64,000 nucleotides of DNA from Paenibacillus sp. FSL H7-0326 (GCF_001955535.1 NZ_MPVN01000001.1:992001-1056000); one strand, 5' to 3'; shown: positions 1 through 9,367, counted from the first letter of the stretch. Notes: generated by a model from the sequence alone, not told the origin. Program-made: numbers and translations.

Positions 1-35
1 CGGTGAATATGGCCTGGTACATGTTTCGCATTCAT
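1..35 (-). CDS. Probable start of nitrile hydratase alpha subunit (partial)
   Basis: An ATG at 33-35 (minus strand) follows a good ribosome binding site (GAGGAGGG, 8 bases upstream) and lies 24 bases after the stop of the nitrile hydratase beta gene. Only about 11 codons are visible (MNAKHVPGHIH), so the product cannot be read. In many bacteria the alpha subunit is encoded next to beta in one operon. The alpha subunit carries the metal centre (Co or Fe) in a VCxLCSC motif, which would lie outside the window. An activator gene is an alternative. Confidence 0.45.
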   Translation of the reverse strand, partial: MNAKHVPGHIH

Positions 36-59
36 GTTGGTCGCCCTCCTCAAATTCAT

Positions 60-740
60 TCAAATTTTTTCGAAATAGTCTTCCCACAACTCAATATAGA
101 GCGTGTCCTGCGCAGGAGCCTCCTCTCCCCATAAATCCTGGGCCTCAAAAGCAACCAAATAGACTCCGCTTCGTTTCGGCGCAACTCCGTGCGTTGTATT
201 GGAATCCGGCAGTACGAAAGTTCCGAAGTATCGATCAACCGTTCCGATTTTGTCGCGGACATAGCGAGGAACTCGCGTATGTCCTTTGGGATGCATATTC
301 TTCACCTTGACTTTATCGCCCGGACAATGCCTCATTTCAGCATAATCCTGTTGGTATGTTGAATTTCCCCGATAGATGAGATCAACGGAACGGCGAGTGA
401 GATCCTGGTCAAGGCGCTCAAGAGCTCCTGCAGTTTCGGAACGTTCCAATGCCGCTATCTTCTCAAGATACTCTTCCCGGTTTATATAACCTTTCTCAAC
501 CATCAAGACCTCCATTGCAAGAAGCCAATGCTCGTAGTAGCTGGAGTCCAGATAATACACCGGTTCCATGTGCTCAATGTGGTAACGAAATTCGTCAAGG
601 TTGTAGCAATCTTGTCCCAAAAGCACCATGTACATAGCGAACACTTTTTCTTCCCAATTCTCAATGAAAACCGGCTCCTCCCGTACATAAGGGATTGGCC
701 CAAAGCCGTCGACACCGCCCAAATCGTGTACACTATTCAA
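60..740 (-). CDS. nthB: Nitrile hydratase beta subunit
   Basis: This is the beta subunit of the heterotetrameric cytoplasmic enzyme that hydrates nitriles to amides. The protein is 226 aa, the usual length. The N-terminus has the family signature MNxxxDLGGxxGFGP. The C-terminal half has the SH3-like beta-barrel pattern: PGDKVKVKNMHPKGHTRVPRY, then a GTVDRYFGTFVLPD stretch and YLVAFEAQDLWG. The start is a TTG at 740, chosen because AAAGGAGG lies 11 bases upstream and translation from it gives the conserved N-terminus. It appears to be co-transcribed with the partial gene at 1-35. The beta subunit holds no metal itself, so function depends on the alpha gene outside the window. Confidence 0.92.
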   Translation of the reverse strand: MNSVHDLGGVDGFGPIPYVREEPVFIENWEEKVFAMYMVLLGQDCYNLDEFRYHIEHMEPVYYLDSSYYEHWLLAMEVLMVEKGYINREEYLEKIAALERSETAGALERLDQDLTRRSVDLIYRGNSTYQQDYAEMRHCPGDKVKVKNMHPKGHTRVPRYVRDKIGTVDRYFGTFVLPDSNTTHGVAPKRSGVYLVAFEAQDLWGEEAPAQDTLYIELWEDYFEKI

Positions 741-878
741 CTGTCCTACTACCTCCTTTCATAAACCCCAATGCATTCATGCTAATCTCGCCAAAACCGA
801 ATGGGACAAGGTCTGTTCAACGCTTAACTGTTACAAGATTTGTTATGTTACCTCACCTCAATTTCTTTAATTGATATG

Positions 879-909
879 ATAATAAACCTTTTTGCTACAC
901 AAGAGTCAA
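879..909 (-). promoter_or_regulatory. Candidate promoter of the nitrile hydratase operon
   Basis: On the minus strand a TTGACT (909-904) is followed after 17 bases by TTTATT (886-881), overlapping TATTAT. It sits about 140 bases upstream of the nthB start, in a stretch of 358 bases (741-1098) with no gene. The rest of that stretch shows nothing recognisable except what may be the outer end of the adjacent IS remnant near 1015-1050. Confidence 0.35.
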
Positions 910-1098
910 CAACATGGTATAATATTTAACATAGATCACTAGCGTTGCATAAAACGTCGGAAATCAAAAAAAAAGAATATTCAGAAAACTTTTTATTCAG
1001 GTGAAATGAAAAAGAGCGGACAGCCCTTAAAGGTAGTGTATCCATTTGGTTGATTTATATAATTCTGTTCACTTTTTCAAATATGTCGTCCTTATCTG

Positions 1099-1998
1099 TC
1101 AGGCTTCGGTTCGTTTCCGTTTTCGTCCTCTTGACGGTCGACTAGGCTTTTTCTTGTGCTGCATCACCCACTGACCAAACGGTTGCCATAAGAGCTTCGT
1201 CAGCCAGCACGTGAGCTGCAACAAGCTGTGTTTGACCTTCGTTTCCAGCTTAACCAGCACGAGCGAGCAGCATGCAATAAGGGCGATCCAGATCTGATTG
1301 TGTACGGCGTGGTGCTCGTACCGTAGAGATGCTTGATCTGCAAATACTGCTTCATCCACTTGAAAAAGGTCTCGATCGCCTAGCGGCTGCGGTACATCTC
1401 ACTGATTTCTTCACAAGTCAGGTCGAATCGGTTCGTCACCAGAAAGAGCAGATTGCCTTGTGAATCTTCCGTCTGAATCATCCGCAAGGTAAGCTTCATT
1501 TTCTTCTGCTCGGAGCGTTTCGGACGAGGACATCAGCGGCAACAGGGCTGTTTTCCGGGATATCCAGCTCCTGCAGAGGCTCGATGTGCGTATTGCTTTT
1601 CAGACGTGTCACGAAGAAAATACCATCCAGGTAATAGCGATCAAATACGGAATAGTCGATGTAGCCGCGATCAAAGACATACGTCACGCCCGGTTCATGG
1701 ACGAGTTTGTTCATCTGGGTACGGTCATTTTTCTTGGCCACGGTTATCGTCGCCTTCTCCGGAATGGCCTCTTGTTCGCCGAGAAAGGCCAGACGCAAAT
1801 GTACTTTGATGCCTGCCTTCGTCTTGCAGAACTCGGCCCACTTGAATTTCTTTAGACACAATGTGACCGTTGTCGAGTCGATGATTTTGATCTTGCTACG
1901 ATGAGCTTGGGAGCCTTGACGCGATAACACCCGTTTGGCCAAATGCTCGAATATGTGTCGCAGCAGTTCGGGATCAACCTGCTTGTGTTTGCGGCTGA
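1099..1998 (-). pseudogene. IS4-family transposase remnant
   Basis: Two minus-strand stretches belong to one DDE transposase. The 5' part (1496-1998) reads SKIKIIDSTTV with the first catalytic Asp and later VTYVFDRGYIDYSVFDRYY. The 3' part (1099-1359) reads HAVHNQIWIALIACCSL and ends in a basic tail, as in IS4-type elements. The gene is dead. There is a frameshift near 1505, a TAG at 1382-1380 where a Trp is expected (MYRSR-stop-AIETFFKWMK), and another frameshift near 1325 after KHLYGTS. The N-terminal third is missing, cut at about 1998 directly against the leader of the merR gene. No full inverted repeat could be recognised. Confidence 0.85.
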
Positions 1999-2048
1999 GT
2001 TGATATCAATTCTATTTGGAAAAATAGTATTACAAGGGATGTAGTGGT

Positions 2049-2877
2049 ATGAGAGAAAAACTCACAATTGGGGAAATGGCTAATCTGCGGCAAATGACTA
2101 CGGAGACTCTTCGTCACTATGATCGTGTCGGTCTATTCAAACCGAACTATATTGACGCCAAGACCGGCTATCGATATTACTCGATTCACCAATTTGAAGT
2201 TTTAGGAACGATTAAAGAACTCCGTCAACTTGATATGAGCATTGAAGAAATCAAAAACTACTTTGAAAAACGAAATGCCAGAAATTCACTCCAGATTTTG
2301 GAGAAGAAGCACCAAGAGCTGAAGGATAAACTGCGCGAGTTGCATGATATCAAATCAGGGCTCGGCGAGAAAGTTGCATTTCTTAAGAAGTTGACCTCAA
2401 TGAAATCCAAGGATGATATTGAGGTCCTTTACTTTCCAGAAAGAAAACTGCTAACCAGCCAACAGACAGTAAGCAATGCAATCGAATGGGGCTATGCTGT
2501 CATCGAGTTGGAAAATATGCTTACGTTTGAGCGGGCCCCCCATTGTGGCAACCAACAGGCTGGGTGCTCTAATTCAACAGGAAGATTTGATTCGTAAGCG
2601 GTTCGATGCGCCTGCAATCGTTTTTTCGATTGCCAAAAAGGGAGTTAAGATATCGCAAAACAGTTTGGTAACGATTTCAGAAGGAAGATTTGTTTATTGC
2701 CGATATCATGGGGATGTATGGAACCGTAGCGCGTATTTGAATAAGATGCTGCGCTTTATTGATGTGAACGGATTTGTGATCAGCGGATTCACCCTGCAAA
2801 TATCACAAGTGGATCTGTCCATAACATCCGACCCAAATGAAGAAATGTGGGAGTTTCAGATTCCAATATTTGTTTAG
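2049..2877 (+). pseudogene. MerR-family regulator with effector domain, frameshifted
   Basis: The N-terminal 70 residues are a MerR winged helix (LTIGEMANLRQMTTETLRHYDR, GYRYYSIHQFEVL), followed by a coiled coil (about 75-110) and then a BmrR/GyrI-like effector-binding domain. The frame breaks near 2535 in a GGGCCCCCC run. The upstream frame ends at 2597. The rest continues in another frame (PPIVATNRLGALIQQEDL to EMWEFQIPIFV) to 2877, so one base in a C6 homopolymer explains the break. It could be a true mutation or an assembly error. The IS4 remnant ends about 50 bases upstream, so the native promoter may be lost. The closest kin are multidrug-efflux activators of the BmrR/BltR type. Confidence 0.85.
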
Positions 2878-2902
2878 ATGAAACATACAGGGAAACAAAC
2901 AC

Positions 2903-3001
2903 TTGACCTTTATACTTAGTATCAGTAGCTTTGCATTAAAACTACTCAAAGAAGTCAAGTCCATGGTACGAAGGAGTTTTTGGATAATGTCACTTTTTTG
3001 A
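2903..3001 (+). other. Remnant promoter/leader of a deleted MerR target gene
   Basis: Just after the merR-like gene there is a TTGACC (2903-2908), then a small dyad ATAC-TTA-GTAT (about 2912-2922) of the kind MerR activators bind between -35 and -10. Next come AAGGAG (2971-2976) and an ATG at 2987 that is closed by TGA after four codons (MSLF). The layout is a regulator followed by the promoter, RBS and start of its target, with the target body deleted. No good -10 could be assigned. Confidence 0.35.
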
Positions 3002-3033
3002 ACCAGCTCATGATTTGACCCCCACCTGCTTTA

Positions 3034-3067
3034 AGGACCGCCCACGAAGGCGGTCCTGTCTTTGTTC
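3034..3067. terminator. Strong hairpin terminator
   Basis: A perfect 9-bp stem, AGGACCGCC (3034-3042) / GGCGGTCCT (3049-3057) with loop CACGAA, is followed on the plus strand by GTCTTTGTT. It lies between the deleted MerR target and the permease fossil, and the T-rich side is the plus strand. Confidence 0.65.
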
Positions 3068-3122
3068 GTCATTATATTACATTATAGGGATTTATAATAA
3101 TCGTCCACATCTTTGCGCGGAA

Positions 3123-3586
3123 TTATCCTTTGACCGCGTCGATCGCGATCCCCTTCACGAAATACTTCTAGAAGGATACGCGACAAGGATCAGAAGGATT
3201 CCCACGAACGCGATCGCCATACGTACGGTTTCGCTTGGAAGCTCCATCGCGTTGGAACTGGCTCCGTACACGCTGCTCGAAGTTTTGATCACTTCGATCT
3301 TCTGCATCATCTGATTTAACAGGTTTTGAATGCTGTATAACTGAGGATCCGTCAAATAGATGAGGCCGTTGTTCCAATCGTTCCAGTATGCAATCCCGCT
3401 AAACAAGCCGATGGTGGCCATATGATCACGAGCCCGAACATCGGCAATATTGATCACTAAATAGATTAAGCCCGGTAGCACTATTAAAAAAATGGGTAGG
3501 TAAGGTTTGAATTGATTGCTTTTGGTTTTCTTGATGGGTAATGGTCCCGTCGATAACCTAAAAATAGCTTGCTTGGTTTCCATCAT
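3123..3586 (-). pseudogene. Deletion fossil: sugar permease LplB N-terminus joined to LplC C-terminus
   Basis: The first about 50 residues (KPYLPIFLIVLPGLIYLVIN) match the first membrane segment of an LplB/YteP-type sugar ABC permease. The sequence then switches to the C-terminal third of an LplC/YtcP-type permease (GLFSGIAYWNDWNNGLIYLTD, LYSIQNLLNQMMQKIEV, SETVRMAIAFVGILL). The last part is shifted: the expected FFQKYFVKGIAIDAVKG ends at a TAA (3123-3125) but carries a TAG in place of a Gln codon and a 1-base shift near 3180. The LplC part resembles the intact permease at 62549-63433. An internal deletion across two adjacent permease genes explains the hybrid. It cannot be functional. Confidence 0.8.
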
Positions 3587-3727
3587 TCTGCTCCTTCCGT
3601 TTGACTGAGATATTTCAGTTAATCTGTTCTTTTATCTTAATGAAACGGCTGTCGTGCCACCACCGAGCTTTCGACCTTCCAACAACATAATTTCGACTCA
3701 TTTCTTCGTAGGGATTGCTGATGGGAT

Positions 3728-3757
3728 AAAAAAAGCCCGAGCCGTAAGGCATCGGGT
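3728..3757 (-). terminator. Rho-independent terminator (minus strand)
   Basis: Read on the minus strand, CCCGATGCC / GGCTCGGG forms a stem with one bulged base, followed by seven T. It would end a minus-strand gene that once lay to its right, where the IS256-type element now begins. The stretch 3587-3872 otherwise holds nothing recognisable. Confidence 0.6.
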
Positions 3758-3873
3758 AGTAAGTCATTGGCTTGGTCTCTTAACTCACTCTATGGAGAAT
3801 TATTTTACTCTTAAATGCTCACGTTTTCTTAAGATTTTGACCAAATTACTTCTTCGCAAAATACAAGGGTCAA

Positions 3874-5214
3874 GTCCATATTTATGAGTAAATTCTCATC
3901 CGCGTTATCTGAAATGATGCTAACGAGTTTTACACTATTCGTGGTATGCAGACATATCCATGAATTTGCGGTTAGACTCCTAGTGTGCTTCAATCTCTAT
4001 CAGCACAGAGCCGATCATGTGCACAAAGGCTTCACGGTTCGGGAAGATACGAATGACGCGCTAATGTCGACGAATCTCGCCGTTCACACGTTCAATACCG
4101 TTGGAAGTGCGTAGTCGGACACGGTACTCCTCTGGATAGACAAGTATAGCTGTAGCATCGTCAAAGCCATTTTCGCGCGTATCCATCGCCTTTGGAGCTT
4201 TGTCCTGAAAAGCATCTAATGTGTCCTTCAAGCATTTTCTGGCGATGTCTACGTTCGGTGCTTCAAAGACGGAGCGAACCATACCTTTAACGCTCGCCTG
4301 CAGTGACTTCGGTGCAGCATCCAGTATATTTCGAATAAAATGCGTCTGGCACCGTTGCCATGTTACACCTTGAAAGTGTTGACGAATCACCTTGACCAAA
4401 CCACCATGCGTGTCACTCTTGATACAATCGACGCCATGCAGGCCACGCTCCTTTAACTGGTTAAAAAAAGCTCCCCAGCTTGCTTCTAATTCCGTATCGC
4501 CTACCGCAAGCCCAAGGATCTCCCGATTGCCGTCTGTGTTCACACCATAGCCAATAAAGACACCTAGAACGTATACGGCCATCTTCGCGGACTTTCACAT
4601 ACATGGCATCTACCGTAACAAATGGGTAAGCAACTTCGGGCAGAGAGCGATTATTCCACCCCTGAACGATCGGATCGAGTTGTTTGCATAAATCACTAAC
4701 CGTCGATTTGGAAAACTCCCTTCCGCAGAGTTCTTCCGTGACACGGGCTACTTTACGGGTAGAGACCCCATTGATCACAAGTTCCATCAGTGTGAGCACA
4801 AGTGCCTGTTCACTACGCTGGTAACATTTGAAGAGTTCTGTCGAAAACTTGCCATCCCTGAATCTTGGGATTTGTAAAGTGATACTGCCTACACGCGTCG
4901 TTAGGCCCCGAGAGTAGCTCCCATTCCTTTGTCCTTGCCTTTCGGGTGTGCGCTCATATTCCGAAGCAACTAATTGTTCAGTCGCTTGTGCCTTCAACAC
5001 TTGGTTCAAGACGGTCTCGAGAAAAGCAGCTACTCCTGCGTCACGAGATTCTCCGATAAACAATTGGTTTAATAATTGGTGATCTAGTGCAACCTGATAT
5101 TGAGCCACGAATAAATACTCTCCTCTGGAATGGTCTGGATAACTTTTTCCAGATGAGTATTTGCTTCATGGCTTACTTTTTATGAAGTTCATCATTTTAC
5201 ACAATTATATGGAC
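3874..5214 (-). mobile_element. IS256-family insertion sequence (inactive)
   Basis: The element is about 1.34 kb. Its ends are imperfect inverted repeats: GTCCATATTTATGAGTAAA at 3874-3892 and the complement of GTCCATATAATTGTGTAAA at 5196-5214. These are typical of IS256 relatives. The transposase inside is broken. No matching 8-bp target duplication was seen (AGGGTCAA left, TCAGCTCG right), which suggests later rearrangement or an old insertion. The right end touches the TGA stop of the TDT transporter gene at 5215-5217. Confidence 0.8.
3980..5108 (-). pseudogene. IS256-family (Mutator-type) transposase, frameshifted
   Basis: The N-terminal part (4590-5108) reads QATEQLVASEYERTPERQGQR, RNGSYSRGLTTRVGSI and FVTVDAMYVKVREDGRIRS, with the first DDE Asp in VDAMYVK. 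The C-terminal part (3980-4582) continues in another frame with GYGVNTDGNREILGL, CIKSDTHGGL and WQRCQTHFIRNIL, and ends in TSNGIERVNGEIRRH. The frame breaks near 4585, and a TAG at about 4061 interrupts the tail before RVIRIFPNREAFVHMIG. Full-length members are about 400 aa, which this would match if repaired. Confidence 0.9.
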
Positions 5215-6228
5215 TCAGCTCGGTTTCAAGAGTTTTCCCTTATACAGGAATACTAATGTTTTAATGAAGATAAAAGTAATGACAATTGTTAAAAAAACAA
5301 GAATAAGGGCAGCTATTGTTTTTAATGGCCAACCTCCGTAATAATCAGCATATTTAAGGGCCGCATTACTAAGTGCTGCCATTGGAAAACTTACTGCCCA
5401 CCAGGCAACACTGAAAGGAAGCCTTTTTCTAAAAATTTGACCAGCTAAGATAATGAAAATGAACAATCCAAAATAAAATAAAATTGAAGCTACAAAATCA
5501 ATATGACCGATAATTTCTGTATAGCTCAAGAACCCAACCGCAAAAGGCGCTACTAGAATCATCTTTGTAGGAGTAAGTCGTTCAGACATGGGATCGAAGT
5601 GTATTAGTCGAGAAAATATTATGGTTAAGAAAAACAAAGCAAGCACTGATCCAATTGCAAAAGTAAACAGATTGATCTCACGACCCCAAGTAAAAGGCAT
5701 TGATCCTCCAGCTATAGCTACATCTAATGTTCCCACTCCTGGAATTAACCAACTGGGGGTAGCATGCATCTGATCCTGTTTCCTTATCATCAGACGTTGT
5801 ACAATGATATAAGCCATAGTAATTGTCGAGAGAGAACCACCAATCCAAAGTGTATATGAAAGGAACTTACTGATTGGTTCAAGCACGATGGAAAGTAGTA
5901 AGAATGCAATGGTAATGGTCCCAAAGAAGTTTCCAGTGATCGGATGATTAAATTCCTCTGACACTTTATCAGTAAATCTATATAGTTTAATAATATATAA
6001 AATTGAAAGTGTTATAAAAATAATAGCAGAGATTATTCCAATTATTTCACCGATTATCGCAGGTGTACCGAAAACCTTACTGGCTAACTTCCAAGCCAAA
6101 GATAACCCTGCAATTCCCATAACGGATCCAAATAAATTTACAGGCAAGTACTCAACAGCGTTGCTCCATCTTTTCACCACTTTTTCATTCGTAATAATAT
6201 CATCAATCCCCTTCGTTACAGTGTTCAT
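5215..6228 (-). CDS. TDT/SLAC1-family transporter (TehA-like)
   Basis: This 337-aa integral membrane protein has about ten hydrophobic segments, as expected for the tellurite-resistance/dicarboxylate transporter (TDT) family, which shares the SLAC1 anion-channel fold. Visible family features include LFGSVMGIAGLSLAW near residue 33, HPITGNFFGTI near 94, and WWAVSFPMAALSNAALKYAD near 275. The substrate (a small anion, C4-dicarboxylate or sulfite) cannot be told from sequence. The stop codon lies at the very end of the IS256-type element, so the last residues or the stop may be insertion-derived, although the C-terminus looks complete. It sits just downstream of a pucR fragment. Confidence 0.85.
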   Translation of the reverse strand: MNTVTKGIDDIITNEKVVKRWSNAVEYLPVNLFGSVMGIAGLSLAWKLASKVFGTPAIIGEIIGIISAIIFITLSILYIIKLYRFTDKVSEEFNHPITGNFFGTITIAFLLLSIVLEPISKFLSYTLWIGGSLSTITMAYIIVQRLMIRKQDQMHATPSWLIPGVGTLDVAIAGGSMPFTWGREINLFTFAIGSVLALFFLTIIFSRLIHFDPMSERLTPTKMILVAPFAVGFLSYTEIIGHIDFVASILFYFGLFIFIILAGQIFRKRLPFSVAWWAVSFPMAALSNAALKYADYYGGWPLKTIAALILVFLTIVITFIFIKTLVFLYKGKLLKPS

Positions 6229-6259
6229 TTTAACTATATCTTTTGATTCAGACTTCCCA

Positions 6260-6635
6260 ATCTTATAGTTCTTTGACCATGTTCATAAACGTATTTTCTA
6301 TTAATGGAAATTGCAATCGATCCGCTTCATCAATCAATTCTTGTGGAATTTGTGACCAGAAACGCCCTAATTTAATCCCCAAGCCGGATGATTTTCTTTC
6401 ACAAAGTTTTTGCAATAATTCAATCGCTTTTCCTGGACAATCTTTTATGAGAAATGCGGTAGTGAACAACATCTCGCCAGGTCTAATCCAATCTGCGATA
6501 TCCGGGCAATCCATCATAGTAATAGATCTCAAAATACGTGCCCCTCCCTCTACCGGTTATTAACTTGCCTTCTGAAAAAGGGTAAATTGTTAGTGCCTCA
6601 GCGACAGTAAGTTGCATCAAGGATAAATCCGACAC
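6260..6635 (-). pseudogene. PucR-family regulator, N-terminal fragment
   Basis: The fragment reads LTVAEAL from a GTG at 6635 (AGGGGGAT upstream), then MMDCPDIADWIRPGEMLFTT, and GLGIKLGRFWSQIPQELIDEAD to FPLIEN. This is the N-terminal PucR domain of CdaR/PucR-type regulators, which normally run over 500 aa with a C-terminal HTH. The frame shifts near 6560, and the gene is cut after about 120 residues. PucR regulators control purine or ureide catabolism in Bacilli, which would fit the nitrogen-related transporter nearby, but this one cannot bind DNA. Confidence 0.75.
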
Positions 6636-6740
6636 AACGTATCCCCCTTATACTGATTTTTTGCAATACTTCGAGCGATTAAAGGCATCCCATATGCTTT
6701 GCATATCCTGTTATAATATGGAATGCACCAAAATATTTAA

Positions 6741-7908
6741 TTACTTGAGTGTTGTGAAAAATATCGCTGTCGACTAAAGCCGGTTAAGGGCAGCAATTTA
6801 GAAGCTTCGTCGGATGAATAGACAGAAGAAGGACATCGCCCTTGGATAGAGAAATGGTCGGATACCACGCCTACAATTCCCAAGAAAAGGAGATGTCCGA
6901 AACGACTTGTGTTTCTCATCGTCGACGACACGTGCTGCAAGAAAGACAAGTCGACCAAGAAAATGGAGGGGCTCAGCTTGCAGTATTCGAATGAGGACGG
7001 CAAGTCCGTCTGGTATCACAACCTTGTCACCGCTCATGTCGTCAGCGAAGGGGGATCTTATGCATGGGATTTCAGTCCGTACTATCAGAAGGATTACTGT
7101 GCAGCACAGCAGCTCGCCTTCAAGAGCAAAAAAGATCTGGCTGTGGAAATAATTGAAGCTTTCCCAGCAATGGATGACGAGCGTGTATATGTCCTGATGG
7201 ACAGTTGGTACACGAGCGAGTAACCTCAAGGGATTTCATATTATTGGTGCGGTAAGAACAAATCGTCTTATCTGTCCATCAGGTATTCCCATTGCCATTA
7301 GCGATTTCACTGAAATTTACATTCGCAAGGCTGCTCTCCACTCGGTTACCGTGACGGTCAGGGCGTATACTGGGTGAATCCTTACGAAGGACCAGTCAGC
7401 GAAATCGAGAACGTCAAGCTGTTGCTATCCTGGAAAGACGAAGACGACTGCATCGCTTCGAGCAAACTGCAAGTTTGTCTTCTGTGTACAGATGTATCGC
7501 TGAATCTCGTTACAATTCAGAGGTATTATCACGTACGCTGGAACATCGAGACGGGTTATCGGTATTTCAAGGATTTGCTAGGGTTTGTCCAATACCAATG
7601 CTATCCTTTAACGGCATTCAGCAGTTTTGGGCGATCCAATTCCTAACGCAGAACTTCCTCGAAACTCAGCGGCAGGAAGGGATGAAGATTTCAGCAGACT
7701 TGACACTTGGTGAGATGGTACGTCATATCCGAGAAGAGTTCTTCGGGCAGATCATCGTCTACGTCTATCAACAAGCCCTAGAGAGGAAGCCTCTTTTCGA
7801 CAACCTAAAGCATCTCAAGCTGTCAGCCCAATCCACTTTTTTCACTGATAACGCTAGAGGTCTGCCCATTTCGGCCATCTTGGCCATGAATTCGCAACAC
7901 TCAAGTAA
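6741..7908 (+). mobile_element. IS4/IS701-type insertion sequence, internally decayed
   Basis: The ends form a near-perfect inverted repeat: TTACTTGAGTGTTGTGAA at 6741-6758 and the complement of TTACTTGAGTGTTGCGAA at 7891-7908 (17 of 18 match). Between them lies a broken transposase that has lost its N-terminal part. At about 1.17 kb the element is shorter than usual. No clear target duplication is seen. The right end lies 22 bases beyond the stop of the urtE gene. Confidence 0.8.
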
Positions 7909-7912
7909 ATGA
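6905..7912 (+). pseudogene. IS4/IS701-type DDE transposase, multiple frameshifts
   Basis: Three plus-strand pieces in different frames make up one transposase. The first (6909-7223) has IVDDTCCKKD (first catalytic Asp) and YVLMDSWYTSE (second Asp). From about 7216 the frame changes to NLKGFHIIGAVRTNRL. The third (7374-7600) has RYYHVRWNIETGYRYFKDLLG with the catalytic Glu. From about 7620 it continues as QFWAIQFLTQNFLETQRQ to the end. At least three frameshifts are needed to read it, and the expected about 100 N-terminal residues are missing. Confidence 0.85.
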
Positions 7913-7929
7913 GAAACACTTCATTATAC

Positions 7930-8628
7930 CTAGAGTGTCAAATACTTTTTAATCATATCAAGTGAGGTATCAATTGATTTTCCTGATTTTACAATTTCAC
8001 CTTTTTCCATAATATAAAATCGATCGGCAATTTTGAATGCAAAATCAAGATTCTGCTCGACAATAAATAACGTTAACGCTTTCTCCCTTTGAATCCTGTT
8101 GAGAGTAGTCGCAATCTCAGCAACTATATTAGGCTGAATGCCCTCCGACGGTTCATCCAGAAAGAGAATTTTCGGTTTTGACATCAAAGCCCGACCGATA
8201 GCTAATTGCTGCTGTTGCCCACCTGACAAAACGCCACCCTTTCTTCCTAAATGCTCCTTCAACGCCGGAAAGTATTCCAGCACTTCTTCAAGCAGTTTTC
8301 CCGTCTCTTTGCGATGATGTGACAACGCACCCAACTCTATGTTTTCCCGTACAGTCAGCATAGGAATAATCTCGCGACCCTGTGGTACATATGCGAGCCC
8401 CATTCTTGATCGTTGATACGGTCTGGTATTAGTGATCTCTTTTTCTTCCCAACGAATAAAACCTTCACGGGTAGGCAATAGTCCGATTAGGCTTTTCATC
8501 AAAGTAGTTTTACCTACTCCATTTCTACCCATTAGACAGACTTTATCATTTTTTTCCACATTAAAGCTCACGTTATTGACGACACGACTTTTTCCGTAGG
8601 ATACCTGTAGTTCGACTACTTTAAGCAT
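7930..8628 (-). CDS. urtE: Urea/short-chain amide-type ABC transporter ATP-binding protein UrtE
   Basis: This 232-aa cytoplasmic ATPase energises the high-affinity importer encoded by the genes just upstream. Walker A is GRNGVGKTT (about residues 34-42), the signature motif is LSGGQQQQLAIGRALM, and Walker B is ILFLDEPSEGIQPNIV, followed by the switch His region FIVEQNLD. The SEGIQPNIV segment is characteristic of UrtE and separates it from LivF. The start is the ATG at 8628, six bases after GGAGG, and overlaps the end of urtD by 8 bases. A GTG at 8634 is possible. It is the last gene of the operon. Confidence 0.9.
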   Translation of the reverse strand: MLKVVELQVSYGKSRVVNNVSFNVEKNDKVCLMGRNGVGKTTLMKSLIGLLPTREGFIRWEEKEITNTRPYQRSRMGLAYVPQGREIIPMLTVRENIELGALSHHRKETGKLLEEVLEYFPALKEHLGRKGGVLSGGQQQQLAIGRALMSKPKILFLDEPSEGIQPNIVAEIATTLNRIQREKALTLFIVEQNLDFAFKIADRFYIMEKGEIVKSGKSIDTSLDMIKKYLTL

Positions 8629-9367
8629 GGGCACCCTCCTTTAAATACACTTCTTGAACCTTAGTGTTATTTTCAATTTCTTCCAAAGTGCCTTCCGCTA
8701 ATAATCTCCCTTGATGCAGAACGGTTACGTATTGGGCCACTTGCCGAACAAAAGCCATATCATGTTCCACCACGATAACCGAACGATCTTTAAACAAGTT
8801 TTGGATGAGTTCTCCTGTTTGATAAGTTTCTTCCGCTGTCATTCCCGCAGTCGGCTCATCCAAAATAATCAATTCCGGATCTTGAACGAGCAACATCCCC
8901 ATTTCCAACCATTGTTTCTCACCATGGGATAAGTTCCCAGCAATATCACGATATTTTATTTTAAGATTAATTTTATCTAACACATAATTAATTCTATCTT
9001 TCATTTCCGAGTTTTTTTTGAAGAACAACGCTTTAAGCACACTATGATTTCCTTTAAAAGCTACTTCAATATTCTCAATTACAGTCATATTGTCAAATAT
9101 GTTTGGACCTTGAAATTTACGACCTACCCCGAGCTTTGAAATATCAAACGGTTCCATACCTGTAATATCGTTACCATTAAACATAATATTTCCTGATTTG
9201 GGTTTCGTTTTTCCTGTGATTAAATCCATTAGTGTTGTTTTACCAGCTCCGTTCGGACCTAATACAACCCGAAGTTCTCCTCGGTTCAAAGAAAAATGAA
9301 GATCCGAAATCGCACTGAATCCACTGAATTCTACCGTCAATCCATTCGTTTCCAAAATTTTACTCAT
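8621..9367 (-). CDS. urtD: ABC transporter ATP-binding protein UrtD
   Basis: This is the second ATPase (248 aa) of the Urt-type importer. Walker A is GPNGAGKTT (about 36-44), the signature motif is LSHGEKQWLEMGMLLVQDP, and Walker B is LIILDEPTAGMTAEE. The HGEKQWLEMGM sequence is typical of UrtD; LivG usually has a different signature. It overlaps the end of urtC by 8 bases, so translation is coupled. Confidence 0.9.
   Translation of the reverse strand: MSKILETNGLTVEFSGFSAISDLHFSLNRGELRVVLGPNGAGKTTLMDLITGKTKPKSGNIMFNGNDITGMEPFDISKLGVGRKFQGPNIFDNMTVIENIEVAFKGNHSVLKALFFKKNSEMKDRINYVLDKINLKIKYRDIAGNLSHGEKQWLEMGMLLVQDPELIILDEPTAGMTAEETYQTGELIQNLFKDRSVIVVEHDMAFVRQVAQYVTVLHQGRLLAEGTLEEIENNTKVQEVYLKEGAHA

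Noticed and set aside
3654..4114. Short plus-strand ORFs before and inside the IS256-type element
   Set aside because: They have no motifs and overlap the terminator and transposase remains.
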